Below, in pieces: positions 1 to 5,550 of a stretch of 7,649 bases of DNA. The position numbers and the translations under genes were made by a program. The notes under the pieces were generated by a model. It did not search any database, was not told where the DNA came from, and saw nothing but the letters and a program-made list of their open reading frames with translations. The DNA comes from Clostridiales bacterium (GTDB lineage Bacteria; Bacillota; Clostridia; Tissierellales; Sedimentibacteraceae): the NCBI GenBank assembly GCA_003497505.1, contig DNNV01000380.1, forward strand, positions 1 to 7,649. Reading direction: 5' to 3'. Position 1 is the first letter of the stretch; every line of letters begins with the position of its first letter.

Positions 1-11
1 TATATGTTTGG

Positions 12-17
12 AAGGAG
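12..17 (+). promoter_or_regulatory. Ribosome binding site fixing the start of the first gene
   Basis: AAGGAG lies 8 nt before the ATG at 26. The in-frame TTG at 8 lies upstream of this site and the in-frame ATG at 20 is only 2 nt after it, so 26 is the best-spaced start. The promoter of this gene lies left of the window or in its first few bases, and I cannot identify it. Confidence 0.7.
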
Positions 18-25
18 AGATGTTC

Positions 26-310
26 ATGGCATTTCTAGATAAGTTAGGCAAGAAAATAGGCGAGGTTGCGGATACCGCTACCGACAAGGCCAAGGATTTT
101 GCTGAAACCACAAAGCTGAATCAGGCAGTTTCAGCCGCCGAAAAACAAATCACCCAGCATTTTATTGAAATAGGAAAATTTGTTTTTGAGAATGACAAGG
201 ATAATCCCGACAGCCCGGTGGCAGAAATATGCGGCAAAATATCAGCGACTCAAAAAGAAATAGATGAGCTGAAACAAAAGATATTAGAAATAAAAATAGA
301 CAACAAATAG
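26..310 (+). CDS. Small soluble helical/coiled-coil protein of unknown function
   Basis: Encodes a 94-residue protein with no signal peptide or membrane segment, so it is probably cytoplasmic. It begins MAFLDKLGKKIGE, continues through an Ala/Lys/Thr-rich amphipathic stretch (about 10-45), then a segment with FIEIGKFVFE (about 46-55), and ends in a Lys/Glu/Ile-rich heptad-like helix (about 70-94) that could form a coiled coil. The start and the EIGK..YE-like centre resemble small clostridial proteins often annotated as zinc-ribbon-domain proteins, which usually carry a C-terminal CxxC ribbon. No such ribbon is present here: the protein stops directly after the helix and contains a single Cys (Cys69). 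The family link is recalled by resemblance, not by search. The gene stands alone, with a terminator about 80 nt downstream, and is not part of the pst operon. No function can be assigned. Confidence 0.85.
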   Translation: MAFLDKLGKKIGEVADTATDKAKDFAETTKLNQAVSAAEKQITQHFIEIGKFVFENDKDNPDSPVAEICGKISATQKEIDELKQKILEIKIDNK

Positions 311-390
311 GAATGACAAGCCATTGAAAAAGTCGTACTGCAAGGGGCCTGAAGTTGTGCAGCTCAGCATACTGACCTTTTCAGCCGCTG

Positions 391-414
391 AAGCACCCGA
401 GAGGGTGCTTTTTT
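391..414 (+). terminator. Rho-independent terminator after the small helical protein gene
   Basis: A perfect 8-bp stem, AAGCACCC (391-398) and GGGTGCTT (403-410), closes a GAGA tetraloop and runs into six T residues (409-414). This is a textbook intrinsic terminator. It separates the first gene from the pst operon. The 80 nt between the stop codon and the stem hold a weaker pairing (TTCAG 380-384 with CTGAA 388-392, sharing two bases with the terminator) and no gene that I can see. Confidence 0.92.
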
Positions 415-463
415 ATGTATAACTATCTTTTATAACAGTTGAAAAGTACATAAAAATGTTTTA

Positions 464-493
464 TTGGGTTTTCAAATCCACGTATGTTATAGT
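464..493 (+). promoter_or_regulatory. Predicted promoter of the pst operon
   Basis: A -35-like TTGGGT (464-469) and a -10 TATAGT (488-493) are separated by 18 bp, with an extended -10 TG at 485-486. Transcription would start near 500, giving a leader of about 40 nt before pstS. A housekeeping sigma factor could read this alone, but the weak -35 is compatible with an activator such as a PhoP-type regulator. I find only one TTAACA half-site (512-517), downstream of the -10, and no run of regularly spaced Pho-box repeats. Confidence 0.55.
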
Positions 494-537
494 GATTATA
501 TCGTAAATATTTTAACAATAAAATTTAAGAGGTATGT

Positions 538-1482
538 ATGAAAAAATTTAACATTTTAAGCATTATTCTTATTCTGATGCTCGTACTTGCGGGATGTGCT
601 CCGGCAGAACAGCCTTCACAGGCAAACCCGCAGGAATCAACACAGCAGCCAGACAGCAATAACGAACAAGAGACGGATAAATTTGTTCCACAGATATTAT
701 TTAACGGTTCATCAACCCTTGCACCGGTAATGGCTTCAATATCGACAAACTTCATTGAAGGCTTCGTAACCTGGGACAAGGTCGACGCCTCATTTCCGGA
801 AGAAAACATATCCATATATGTATCGGCGGGAGGTTCGGGACAAGGTGTTAAATCAGTTATTGACAAAACAAGTGATTTTGGTATGATTGCAAGAACTGTA
901 AAGGATTCCGAAAAGGAAAAGCTTACTGAGCTAAAAGAATTCAAGGTTGGCGTTGACGCCCTCACATTGGGTGTAAACCCTCAAAACCCTGTATTAACTG
1001 TTAAGGACAACCTTACAACGGATGAGATAGTAAAAATATTTTCAGGTGAATTCAAAACATGGAAGGACTTGGATTCATCGCTGCCCGATAAGGAAATTAT
1101 AGTTATCACAAGAGATATCGGAGGAGGTGCTCACGAGGTATTCCAGTCAAAAATAATGGGCGATGTGCAGGTTAAGGCAGATGCCATACAGGCGCCATCC
1201 ATGGGAGCACTGGTTACAAAAATAATGGAAAATGAATACGCCATAGGATATGCTTCATTTGGAGTTGTAAACCAGAACAAGGGTAAGGTTGCCACCTTAA
1301 AGGTTGACGGAGTTGAAGCAACAAAGGAAAACATACTGAACGGCTCATACATAATTCAAAGGCCTCTGATTGCACTATTCAGCGGAGAGCTGACAGCTCC
1401 CCAGCAGGTATTCATGGATTACGTAATGAGCCCTGAAGGAATGGAAGTTGTGGAATCAATGGGATTTGTTCCCGCAAAATAA
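538..1482 (+). CDS. pstS: Phosphate ABC transporter substrate-binding lipoprotein PstS
   Basis: Extracellular binding protein that captures phosphate and delivers it to the PstCA channel; 314 residues, a normal length. The N-terminus is a lipoprotein signal with lipobox LAGC, so Cys20 would be lipidated, followed by a Gln/Pro/Ser/Asn-rich linker (about 21-47) that tethers the domain to the membrane. Family motifs are visible in order: GSSTLAPVM (57-65), SAGGSGQG (96-103), SDFGMIAR (112-119), TRDIGGGAHEVF (191-202), YAIGYASFG (234-242) and a C-terminal MSPEG. Compared with the usual RxxGSGT loop, the two hydroxyl residues are Gly196 and Ala198, and the usual Ser-Ser after GM is Ile-Ala (117-118). 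Phosphate specificity is therefore the family expectation rather than certain. The ATG at 538 follows AAGAGG (527-532) by 5 nt. It is the first gene of the operon, followed by a hairpin and pstC. Confidence 0.93.
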   Translation: MKKFNILSIILILMLVLAGCAPAEQPSQANPQESTQQPDSNNEQETDKFVPQILFNGSSTLAPVMASISTNFIEGFVTWDKVDASFPEENISIYVSAGGSGQGVKSVIDKTSDFGMIARTVKDSEKEKLTELKEFKVGVDALTLGVNPQNPVLTVKDNLTTDEIVKIFSGEFKTWKDLDSSLPDKEIIVITRDIGGGAHEVFQSKIMGDVQVKADAIQAPSMGALVTKIMENEYAIGYASFGVVNQNKGKVATLKVDGVEATKENILNGSYIIQRPLIALFSGELTAPQQVFMDYVMSPEGMEVVESMGFVPAK

Positions 1483-1490
1483 AAAGCTTT

Positions 1491-1517
1491 TTGAACTCCC
1501 GCTCTGCGGGAGTTTGA
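1491..1517 (+). other. Intercistronic hairpin between pstS and pstC
   Basis: A perfect 9-bp stem, AACTCCCGC (1494-1502) and GCGGGAGTT (1506-1514), encloses a TCT loop, and G-U and U-A pairs can extend it to 1491/1517. Only a broken T-run follows (TGATTT), so full termination is unlikely. Partial termination, or protection of the pstS 3' end after processing, is more likely, leaving PstS in excess over the membrane subunits. In Bacillus subtilis the pst message is known to be processed so that pstS mRNA is the more abundant part; that it happens here is inference. A separate palindrome, AAAAAGCTTTTT (1481-1492), lies just upstream. Confidence 0.75.
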
Positions 1518-1534
1518 TTTATTGAGGAGTTATC

Positions 1535-2407
1535 ATGAAAGACCGCAGAGAATTCATTTTTCGGTTTATTGTTGTAACAGGAGCTGCCGTGTCAAGCGTC
1601 CTGGTTCTTTTGGTGTTTTTTTATATCTTGGGAGAAAGTCTGATTTTCTTCAGGACAGTAAGTTTCCCGGAATTTCTTTTCGGAAGCACGTGGAGTCCTC
1701 TGAGCCCCAAACCAGAATACTCATTTCTGCCAATGATACTTGCCACCATGTATATTTCATTGCTGGCAACCGCAATAGCCTCCCCCTTAAGTGCCGGATG
1801 CGCATTGTTTCTTACATTTAATTCACACAAAAAAATTTCAAGATTCATATTGTCGTGCATTGACATGATTGCAGGAATCCCTTCGGTTATTTTTGGTTTT
1901 ATAGGGCTGGTGGTTCTCGTTAAGTTTCTGGAGCGGCATCTCCATATGACCGCAGGCGAAAGCGTCCTGGCCGGAAGCATCCTTCTTTCCGTTATGCTTT
2001 TTCCATACATGGTAACGGGATGTGCAGAAGCCTTTGAAAATGGAAAAGCAAAATACTATGCGGCTTCACAATCACTGGGAGTGTCAAAGTGGTACACCAT
2101 GAGAAAAATAATCCTCCCCTGCGCATCAAACGCTATTTTTGTAAATATGCTTTTAGCCTTCAGCAGAGCAATAGGTGAAACAATGGCAGTAATGATGGTA
2201 ACAGGAAATTCACCAATATTTCCAAAGCTTTTAGGCAGAGCTGAAACAATTCCGTCCTTAATTGCGCTGGAAATGGGAACTGCCGAATACAAGAGCATCC
2301 ATTATTCATCCCTGTATGCCGCCGGTCTCATTCTGATTATCACGGTCTTTTTTATACAGCTTGCGGCGCACAGGCTGAACAGTGCCGGAAGGAGGAACAC
2401 ACTATGA
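1535..2407 (+). CDS. pstC: Phosphate ABC transporter permease PstC
   Basis: One of two membrane subunits that form the translocation path of the Pst importer; 290 residues. About six hydrophobic segments can be drawn (roughly 9-33, 66-94, 108-131, 141-161, 198-222, 258-278). Family landmarks include AGIPSVIFGFIGL (113-125), the cytoplasmic coupling loop AASQSLGVSKW (176-186) that docks on the ATPase, and the conserved SRAIGET motif (210-216) with Arg211 and Glu215 intact. The ATG at 1535 follows GAGGAG (1524-1529) by 5 nt. The stop overlaps the pstA start by 4 nt (ATGA), indicating translational coupling. PstC rather than PstA is chosen from its position right after pstS and from the RAIGETMAVMMVTGN stretch. 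The periplasmic part between the first two helices is of ordinary size, and nothing is truncated. Confidence 0.93.
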   Translation: MKDRREFIFRFIVVTGAAVSSVLVLLVFFYILGESLIFFRTVSFPEFLFGSTWSPLSPKPEYSFLPMILATMYISLLATAIASPLSAGCALFLTFNSHKKISRFILSCIDMIAGIPSVIFGFIGLVVLVKFLERHLHMTAGESVLAGSILLSVMLFPYMVTGCAEAFENGKAKYYAASQSLGVSKWYTMRKIILPCASNAIFVNMLLAFSRAIGETMAVMMVTGNSPIFPKLLGRAETIPSLIALEMGTAEYKSIHYSSLYAAGLILIITVFFIQLAAHRLNSAGRRNTL

Positions 2408-3228
2408 AAATGAAGGATTCTCTTTTCAAGCTGTGGGTTTTATTATCAGGGTCAATTGTAACGGCCGTTGCTGCAGGAATATTCCTGTATTTGTTTTTCA
2501 AGGGATTTGCGGTTATTTCACCTGAATTTATACTTGGTTCACCAAGGGGTATACCCTTAGGAACCGAAGGCGGGATTTTTCCTGCAATTGCGGGCTCGCT
2601 AATGTTCGGAGCCATTGCCGGTATACTTGGAGGAGCATTGAGCCTGTGTACTGCTGTATATCTTGTATTTTACTGCAAAAACAAAAAAATAAGCAGCTAT
2701 ATTTTACATGCGCTGCAATGTCTGGCGGGCATTCCCTCTGTGGTTGTGGGGCTTTTCGGATATTCCTTTCTCATAGTTGGTATGAGAATGCCCAAAAGCC
2801 TGCTGAGCGCTTCCGTTACTCTCACCATCATGATTATTCCCTTTATTACCATACGGATTAAAAAGGCATTGGAACAAACATCCGAGGAGCAGTTCATAGG
2901 CTCGTTGAGTCTTGGAATTCCAAGAGGCTACACCATAGTCAAGCTTATTATCCCTTCTTCCTTCAGGTACATCATGACGTCTCTGAGCCTGGGCGTAGTA
3001 TTTGCAATGGGTGCTGCGGCACCTGTAATGTTCACGGGAGCCGTAATTATATCGGGAGTCCCTTCAAGCCTGTCAAAGCCATTTATGGCGCTTCCGTATC
3101 ATCTGTATATTCTGGTCAACGAGGGCCTCTCAGTTGAAATGGCCTACGGTACCGCACTTGTGCTGATGGTGATAGTGCTTTTAATTAATATAATCTGCCG
3201 CCTTATGGGCAGCTTTGAGGACATATGA
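2404..3228 (+). CDS. pstA: Phosphate ABC transporter permease PstA (divergent)
   Basis: Second membrane subunit of the Pst importer; 274 residues with about six hydrophobic segments (roughly 12-32, 58-89, 101-125, 131-150, 193-216, 246-268). Family signs are GGIFPAIAGSLMFG (56-69), AGIPSVVVGLFGY (108-120) and the coupling loop GSLSLGIPRGYTI (166-178). The usual RAxGETAP motif near residue 200 reads FAMGAAAP (200-207): the Arg and Glu kept in the PstC of this operon are Phe200 and Ala204 here. The reading frame is otherwise intact and normal in length, so this looks like divergence rather than decay. The start at 2404 overlaps the pstC stop and is preceded by a strong GGAAGGAGG (2387-2395) 8 nt upstream. 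The stop overlaps the pstB start. It is expected to pair with PstC and PstB. Confidence 0.92.
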   Translation: MKMKDSLFKLWVLLSGSIVTAVAAGIFLYLFFKGFAVISPEFILGSPRGIPLGTEGGIFPAIAGSLMFGAIAGILGGALSLCTAVYLVFYCKNKKISSYILHALQCLAGIPSVVVGLFGYSFLIVGMRMPKSLLSASVTLTIMIIPFITIRIKKALEQTSEEQFIGSLSLGIPRGYTIVKLIIPSSFRYIMTSLSLGVVFAMGAAAPVMFTGAVIISGVPSSLSKPFMALPYHLYILVNEGLSVEMAYGTALVLMVIVLLINIICRLMGSFEDI

Positions 3229-3977
3229 TGAAAGAAATAATTTTAAAGACAGAGAAGCTTTGCGTAAGCTACGGAAAGGTTAATATACTTAATAATATAG
3301 ATGTTTCCTTTGAAAAAAATAAAATAACGGCGATAATAGGACCCTCGGGATGTGGTAAATCAACCTTCCTTAAGTCTCTGAACCGCACGGTGGAGGAGTA
3401 CGGCGGAAAAATAAGCGGAAAAATTACCCTGAGCGAAACGGACATAATGGATATGCCTCTCACGAGAGTGCGCAATACAATAGGAATGGTATTCCAGACG
3501 CCTGTTGTTTTTCCTTTTTCTATTTATAAAAATCTCACCTACGCTCCTATATATTACGGCGAAAAAAATAAGTCAAAATTAGATGAAACAGTGGTAAAAT
3601 ATTTAAAAAGGGCCGGATTGTATGAAGAGGTAAAGGATAATCTCGACATGAATGCATCAAGGCTATCCGGTGGACAGCAGCAGCGCCTTGTAATTGCACG
3701 GTGTCTGACGGTCAACCCTGAAATAATCCTGCTGGATGAGCCATGCTCGGCATTAGACATAAAAAATACAGCACACATTGAGAAAATGCTTTTGGAGCTG
3801 AAAAGCGAATATACCATCGTAATCGTAACACATAACCTGGCACAAGCAAAAAGAATTGCCGACACCGTAATTTATATGGAGGGCGGCAATCTGATCGAGG
3901 AGGGTCCGGCGGATGAAATTTTCAACAGCCCTGTTGACCTCAGGACAAAGGAATATATCGACTATATGAAAAATTAA
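3225..3977 (+). CDS. pstB: Phosphate ABC transporter ATP-binding protein PstB
   Basis: Cytoplasmic ATPase that powers phosphate import through PstCA; 250 residues, the usual size. All nucleotide-binding motifs are intact: Walker A GPSGCGKST (39-47), Q-loop Gln91 in MVFQTPVVFPFSIY (88-101), signature LSGGQQQRL (147-155), Walker B ILLDEP (168-173) followed by CSALD, and H-loop His203 in IVTHN. The FPFSIY and DEPCSALD stretches are typical of PstB rather than of other importers' ATPases. Two adjacent ATGs are possible: 3225 (4 nt after GAGG 3217-3220, giving an ATGA overlap with pstA) and 3228 (7 nt spacing, losing one Met); the protein is essentially the same either way. No phoU follows; the next gene is a HAD-family protein 39 nt downstream with no terminator between. 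Confidence 0.96.
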   Translation: MMKEIILKTEKLCVSYGKVNILNNIDVSFEKNKITAIIGPSGCGKSTFLKSLNRTVEEYGGKISGKITLSETDIMDMPLTRVRNTIGMVFQTPVVFPFSIYKNLTYAPIYYGEKNKSKLDETVVKYLKRAGLYEEVKDNLDMNASRLSGGQQQRLVIARCLTVNPEIILLDEPCSALDIKNTAHIEKMLLELKSEYTIVIVTHNLAQAKRIADTVIYMEGGNLIEEGPADEIFNSPVDLRTKEYIDYMKN

Positions 3978-4006
3978 TCCGCATTAATTATAAAAAATTA
4001 CACTTT

Positions 4007-4010
4007 GAGG
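4007..4010 (+). promoter_or_regulatory. Ribosome binding site deciding a GTG start
   Basis: GAGG lies 6 nt before the GTG at 4017. An in-frame TTG at 4005 overlaps the site itself and so is unlikely to be used. The ATG at 4015 is out of frame with the HAD gene. Confidence 0.6.
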
Positions 4011-4016
4011 TGCAAT

Positions 4017-4487
4017 GTGATAAATATAAGCATACCCGGAAAATCCGATTATTCAATAAAAAATATTGTATTTGACTACAACGGAACACTTGCTGAAAAC
4101 GGAAAAATAAGCGCTTCCGTCAGAAAAAGACTGTTGTCACTGTGCAGCATGGCAGACGTATACGTGCTCACCGCTGACACATACGGCTCAGCTGCTGATG
4201 AATGCAGCGGGATCAGCCTTACTCTTAAAACTTTCCCAACGGATAATGCTGCTGACTGCAAGGCTCGGATTATTGACAAATTGGGAAGAGAAAACACAAT
4301 TTGCTTTGGAAACGGCTTCAACGACATAAAAATGTTTGAGACTGCGGCTCTTTCCGTTGCGGTTCTTGCCGGAGAAGGAATGTGCAGCGCCCTGCTCATA
4401 AGCTCCGATGTCATGGTGCGTTCCATTGAAGACGGTATGAATCTGCTGCTGAATCCAAATGCCCTGAGAGCCACACTGAGAGGATAG
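4017..4487 (+). CDS. HAD-superfamily protein, soluble P-type ATPase type (COG4087-like)
   Basis: A 156-residue cytoplasmic protein from a GTG start. It resembles the small stand-alone HAD proteins called 'soluble P-type ATPase' (COG4087), which look like the phosphorylation domain of a P-type ATPase without membrane helices. HAD motifs are visible: motif I DYNGT (20-24) with Asp20 as candidate nucleophile, motif II Thr52 in LTAD (51-54), a Lys such as Lys83 or Lys88 for motif III, and motif IV GNGFND (98-103) with Asn102 and Asp103. Asn22 stands where many phosphatases have a second acidic residue, as in P-type ATPases (DKTGT), so phosphoenzyme formation or slow hydrolysis is possible. The opening ISIPGK and closing LLLNPNALRATLRG also fit the family. 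The substrate is unknown. It lies 39 nt after pstB and is probably in the operon, which suggests but does not prove a link to phosphate handling. Confidence 0.88.
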   Translation: MINISIPGKSDYSIKNIVFDYNGTLAENGKISASVRKRLLSLCSMADVYVLTADTYGSAADECSGISLTLKTFPTDNAADCKARIIDKLGRENTICFGNGFNDIKMFETAALSVAVLAGEGMCSALLISSDVMVRSIEDGMNLLLNPNALRATLRG

Positions 4488-4505
4488 CTGCCTTATGGCG
4501 CTATC
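4483..4505. other. Hairpin spanning both convergent stop codons
   Basis: GATAGC (4483-4488) pairs with GCTATC (4500-4505) and GCC (4490-4492) pairs with GGC (4497-4499), with one bulged T at 4489 and a TTAT loop. The stem contains the HAD stop (TAG 4485-4487), and the loop holds the stop of the minus-strand gene (TAA, complement of 4493-4495). Neither strand has a T-run after the stem, so it is not a standard intrinsic terminator. It may still serve as the 3' boundary of both transcripts. Confidence 0.45.
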
Positions 4506-5299
4506 TGCACTTCCTCTCCCGGCATGAGGACACGGCTGATGATTTCCCCCGATTGCATCAGCTGAAGATACTTTGTGTTTGCGGGGAATTGACCTATATT
4601 TTTAATGCTTAGCGCTTTTTTAAGTGCTTGAGCCTCCTCGTGCCCTGAAACCACAATATCCCGGTATTTTGGTGACTTGTGCCTGTAATCCTGCACAAAG
4701 AAGCCTCTCCATTCCTGTCCGTTTGATTCGATAAAATGGGGATTGCGCCTGTCTGAGACAATGGTAATTTCCTTGTCATACACATTGCTGTCATAAATAT
4801 AAATTACAATGCGCTCGTCCTTCGGCTCAAAGTCATAGCCGTAGGCAACAACCTGATGATTCATGCATATCTCGGCAACCCTTTCGGCTCCTATGAGCCC
4901 CAACACAACCGGTCTTCCTTCATCTATTGATTTTTTCAGCTTATGGAATTCTTCGTGCTTTGTTTTGTAAGATATGCTCCTTCTCCCGCTATTTACGTTC
5001 CTTTTCAGTGACCAGTCAAAGAATTTATAGGATGAGAATGTAAACAGGCTGTAGAGTGCCCGCTCGTATATATAATCTCCAAGGATGCTTCCGTCCGGAG
5101 GAACATCCCCTCCCGGAAAATCCTTCGGTTCATGGCTCGGTATTAAAATGTTAGAAAAGTAGTAATCCAGTGAAGCGAATGCCATTCCTCCACATCTTCC
5201 TCTTGATTCAATTTTTCCAAAGCTTGTTTGGATAATTCTGTTCACAAAGTTATTCCCAAAATGAAAACCGTTCTTTAACGGTGAGAAATCTGTCTTCAT
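4493..5299 (-). CDS. Uncharacterised cytoplasmic protein with papain-like Cys-His-Asp signature
   Basis: A 268-residue protein with no signal peptide or membrane helix. The N-terminal part carries GRCGGMAFASLDYYF (34-48), in which Cys36 sits at the start of a predicted helix like the nucleophile of papain-like enzymes. NHQVVAYGYDF (147-157) supplies His148 at the head of a strand, and IYIYDSN (166-172) supplies Asp170 or Asn172. The order Cys-His-Asp and the spacing fit a papain/C39/transglutaminase-like fold. I recall similar unannotated proteins in other phyla with a CGGM-F--LDYF pattern, but know no assigned function. It could be a peptidase, an amide-forming enzyme, or inactive. The ATG at 5299 is chosen because AGGGG lies 5 nt upstream; an upstream in-frame ATG at 5368 has no binding site. 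It is divergent from the acyltransferase pair and convergent with the HAD gene. Confidence 0.82.
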   Translation of the reverse strand: MKTDFSPLKNGFHFGNNFVNRIIQTSFGKIESRGRCGGMAFASLDYYFSNILIPSHEPKDFPGGDVPPDGSILGDYIYERALYSLFTFSSYKFFDWSLKRNVNSGRRSISYKTKHEEFHKLKKSIDEGRPVVLGLIGAERVAEICMNHQVVAYGYDFEPKDERIVIYIYDSNVYDKEITIVSDRRNPHFIESNGQEWRGFFVQDYRHKSPKYRDIVVSGHEEAQALKKALSIKNIGQFPANTKYLQLMQSGEIISRVLMPGEEVQIAP

Positions 5300-5391
5300 T
5301 ACAACCCCTGTTATTTTTAATATTAGCTGTTTCGCCCCGACATATGCGGCATTTCTATGCGTCTGCATACGTTTTTTATTTATTTCTGATA

Positions 5392-5420
5392 ATTATAACA
5401 TATATTTCTAATTTTTACAA
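5392..5420 (-). promoter_or_regulatory. Predicted promoter of the Cys-His-Asp protein gene
   Basis: Read on the minus strand, TTGTAA (complement of 5415-5420) and a perfect TATAAT (complement of 5392-5397) are 17 bp apart, with a TG extended -10 element. Transcription would begin near 5385, leaving a leader of about 85 nt. That leader contains a short inverted repeat, TATGC-AGAC-GCATA (5356-5369), but matches no riboswitch I recognise. It is also consistent with the start at 5299. Confidence 0.75.
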
Positions 5421-5489
5421 ATTCTATTTAATGCTTACAGTAAAAAAATACGCTCACAGCTGCGGTCAAATATTACTTGCTTTAATTCA

Positions 5490-5518
5490 TTTACCGAAAG
5501 TCACCTTTATGATATAAT
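5490..5518 (+). promoter_or_regulatory. Predicted promoter of the acyltransferase pair
   Basis: TTTACC (5490-5495) and a perfect TATAAT (5513-5518) are separated by 17 bp, with an extended -10 TG at 5510-5511. Transcription would start near 5525, about 25 nt before the ATG at 5551. The gap between this -35 and that of the minus-strand promoter (about 70 bp, 5421-5489) could hold a shared operator, but I see no clear inverted repeat there. Confidence 0.75.
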
Positions 5519-5550
5519 TGGTTATATTTTTTTAATTTAGCGGAGTTGTC

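Noticed and set aside
8..25. Earlier TTG (8) and ATG (20) starts for the first gene
   Set aside because: The binding site AAGGAG at 12-17 lies after or too close to these codons; 26 has normal spacing.
309..421. Open frame continuing after the first gene's stop, considered as a frameshifted zinc ribbon
   Set aside because: The shifted frame contains only one Cys and no CxxC pair, and it runs straight through the terminator, so it is a chance open frame.
525..965. Long minus-strand open frame opposite pstS
   Set aside because: It is antisense to a clearly recognised gene; composition follows the codon pattern of pstS and the product resembles nothing.
1481..1492. Palindrome AAAAAGCTTTTT as a second terminator or operator
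   Set aside because: With a minimal loop it gives only a short A-T stem; it is likely incidental beside the stronger hairpin at 1494-1514.
1522..1821. Alternative-frame open frame overlapping pstC
   Set aside because: The pstC frame carries all permease motifs and membrane helices; this frame has no recognisable features.
5300..5368. Longer start (ATG at 5368) for the minus-strand Cys-His-Asp gene
   Set aside because: No ribosome binding site precedes it, while the ATG at 5299 has AGGGG at 5 nt; the extra residues are not motif-bearing.
5300..5385. Riboswitch in the leader of the minus-strand gene
   Set aside because: Only one 5-bp inverted repeat is visible and no known aptamer core could be matched by eye.
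5281..5517. Plus-strand open frame of 78 codons between the divergent genes
   Set aside because: It starts at a GTG antisense to the minus-strand gene, covers both predicted promoters and has no good binding site; best read as non-coding regulatory DNA.
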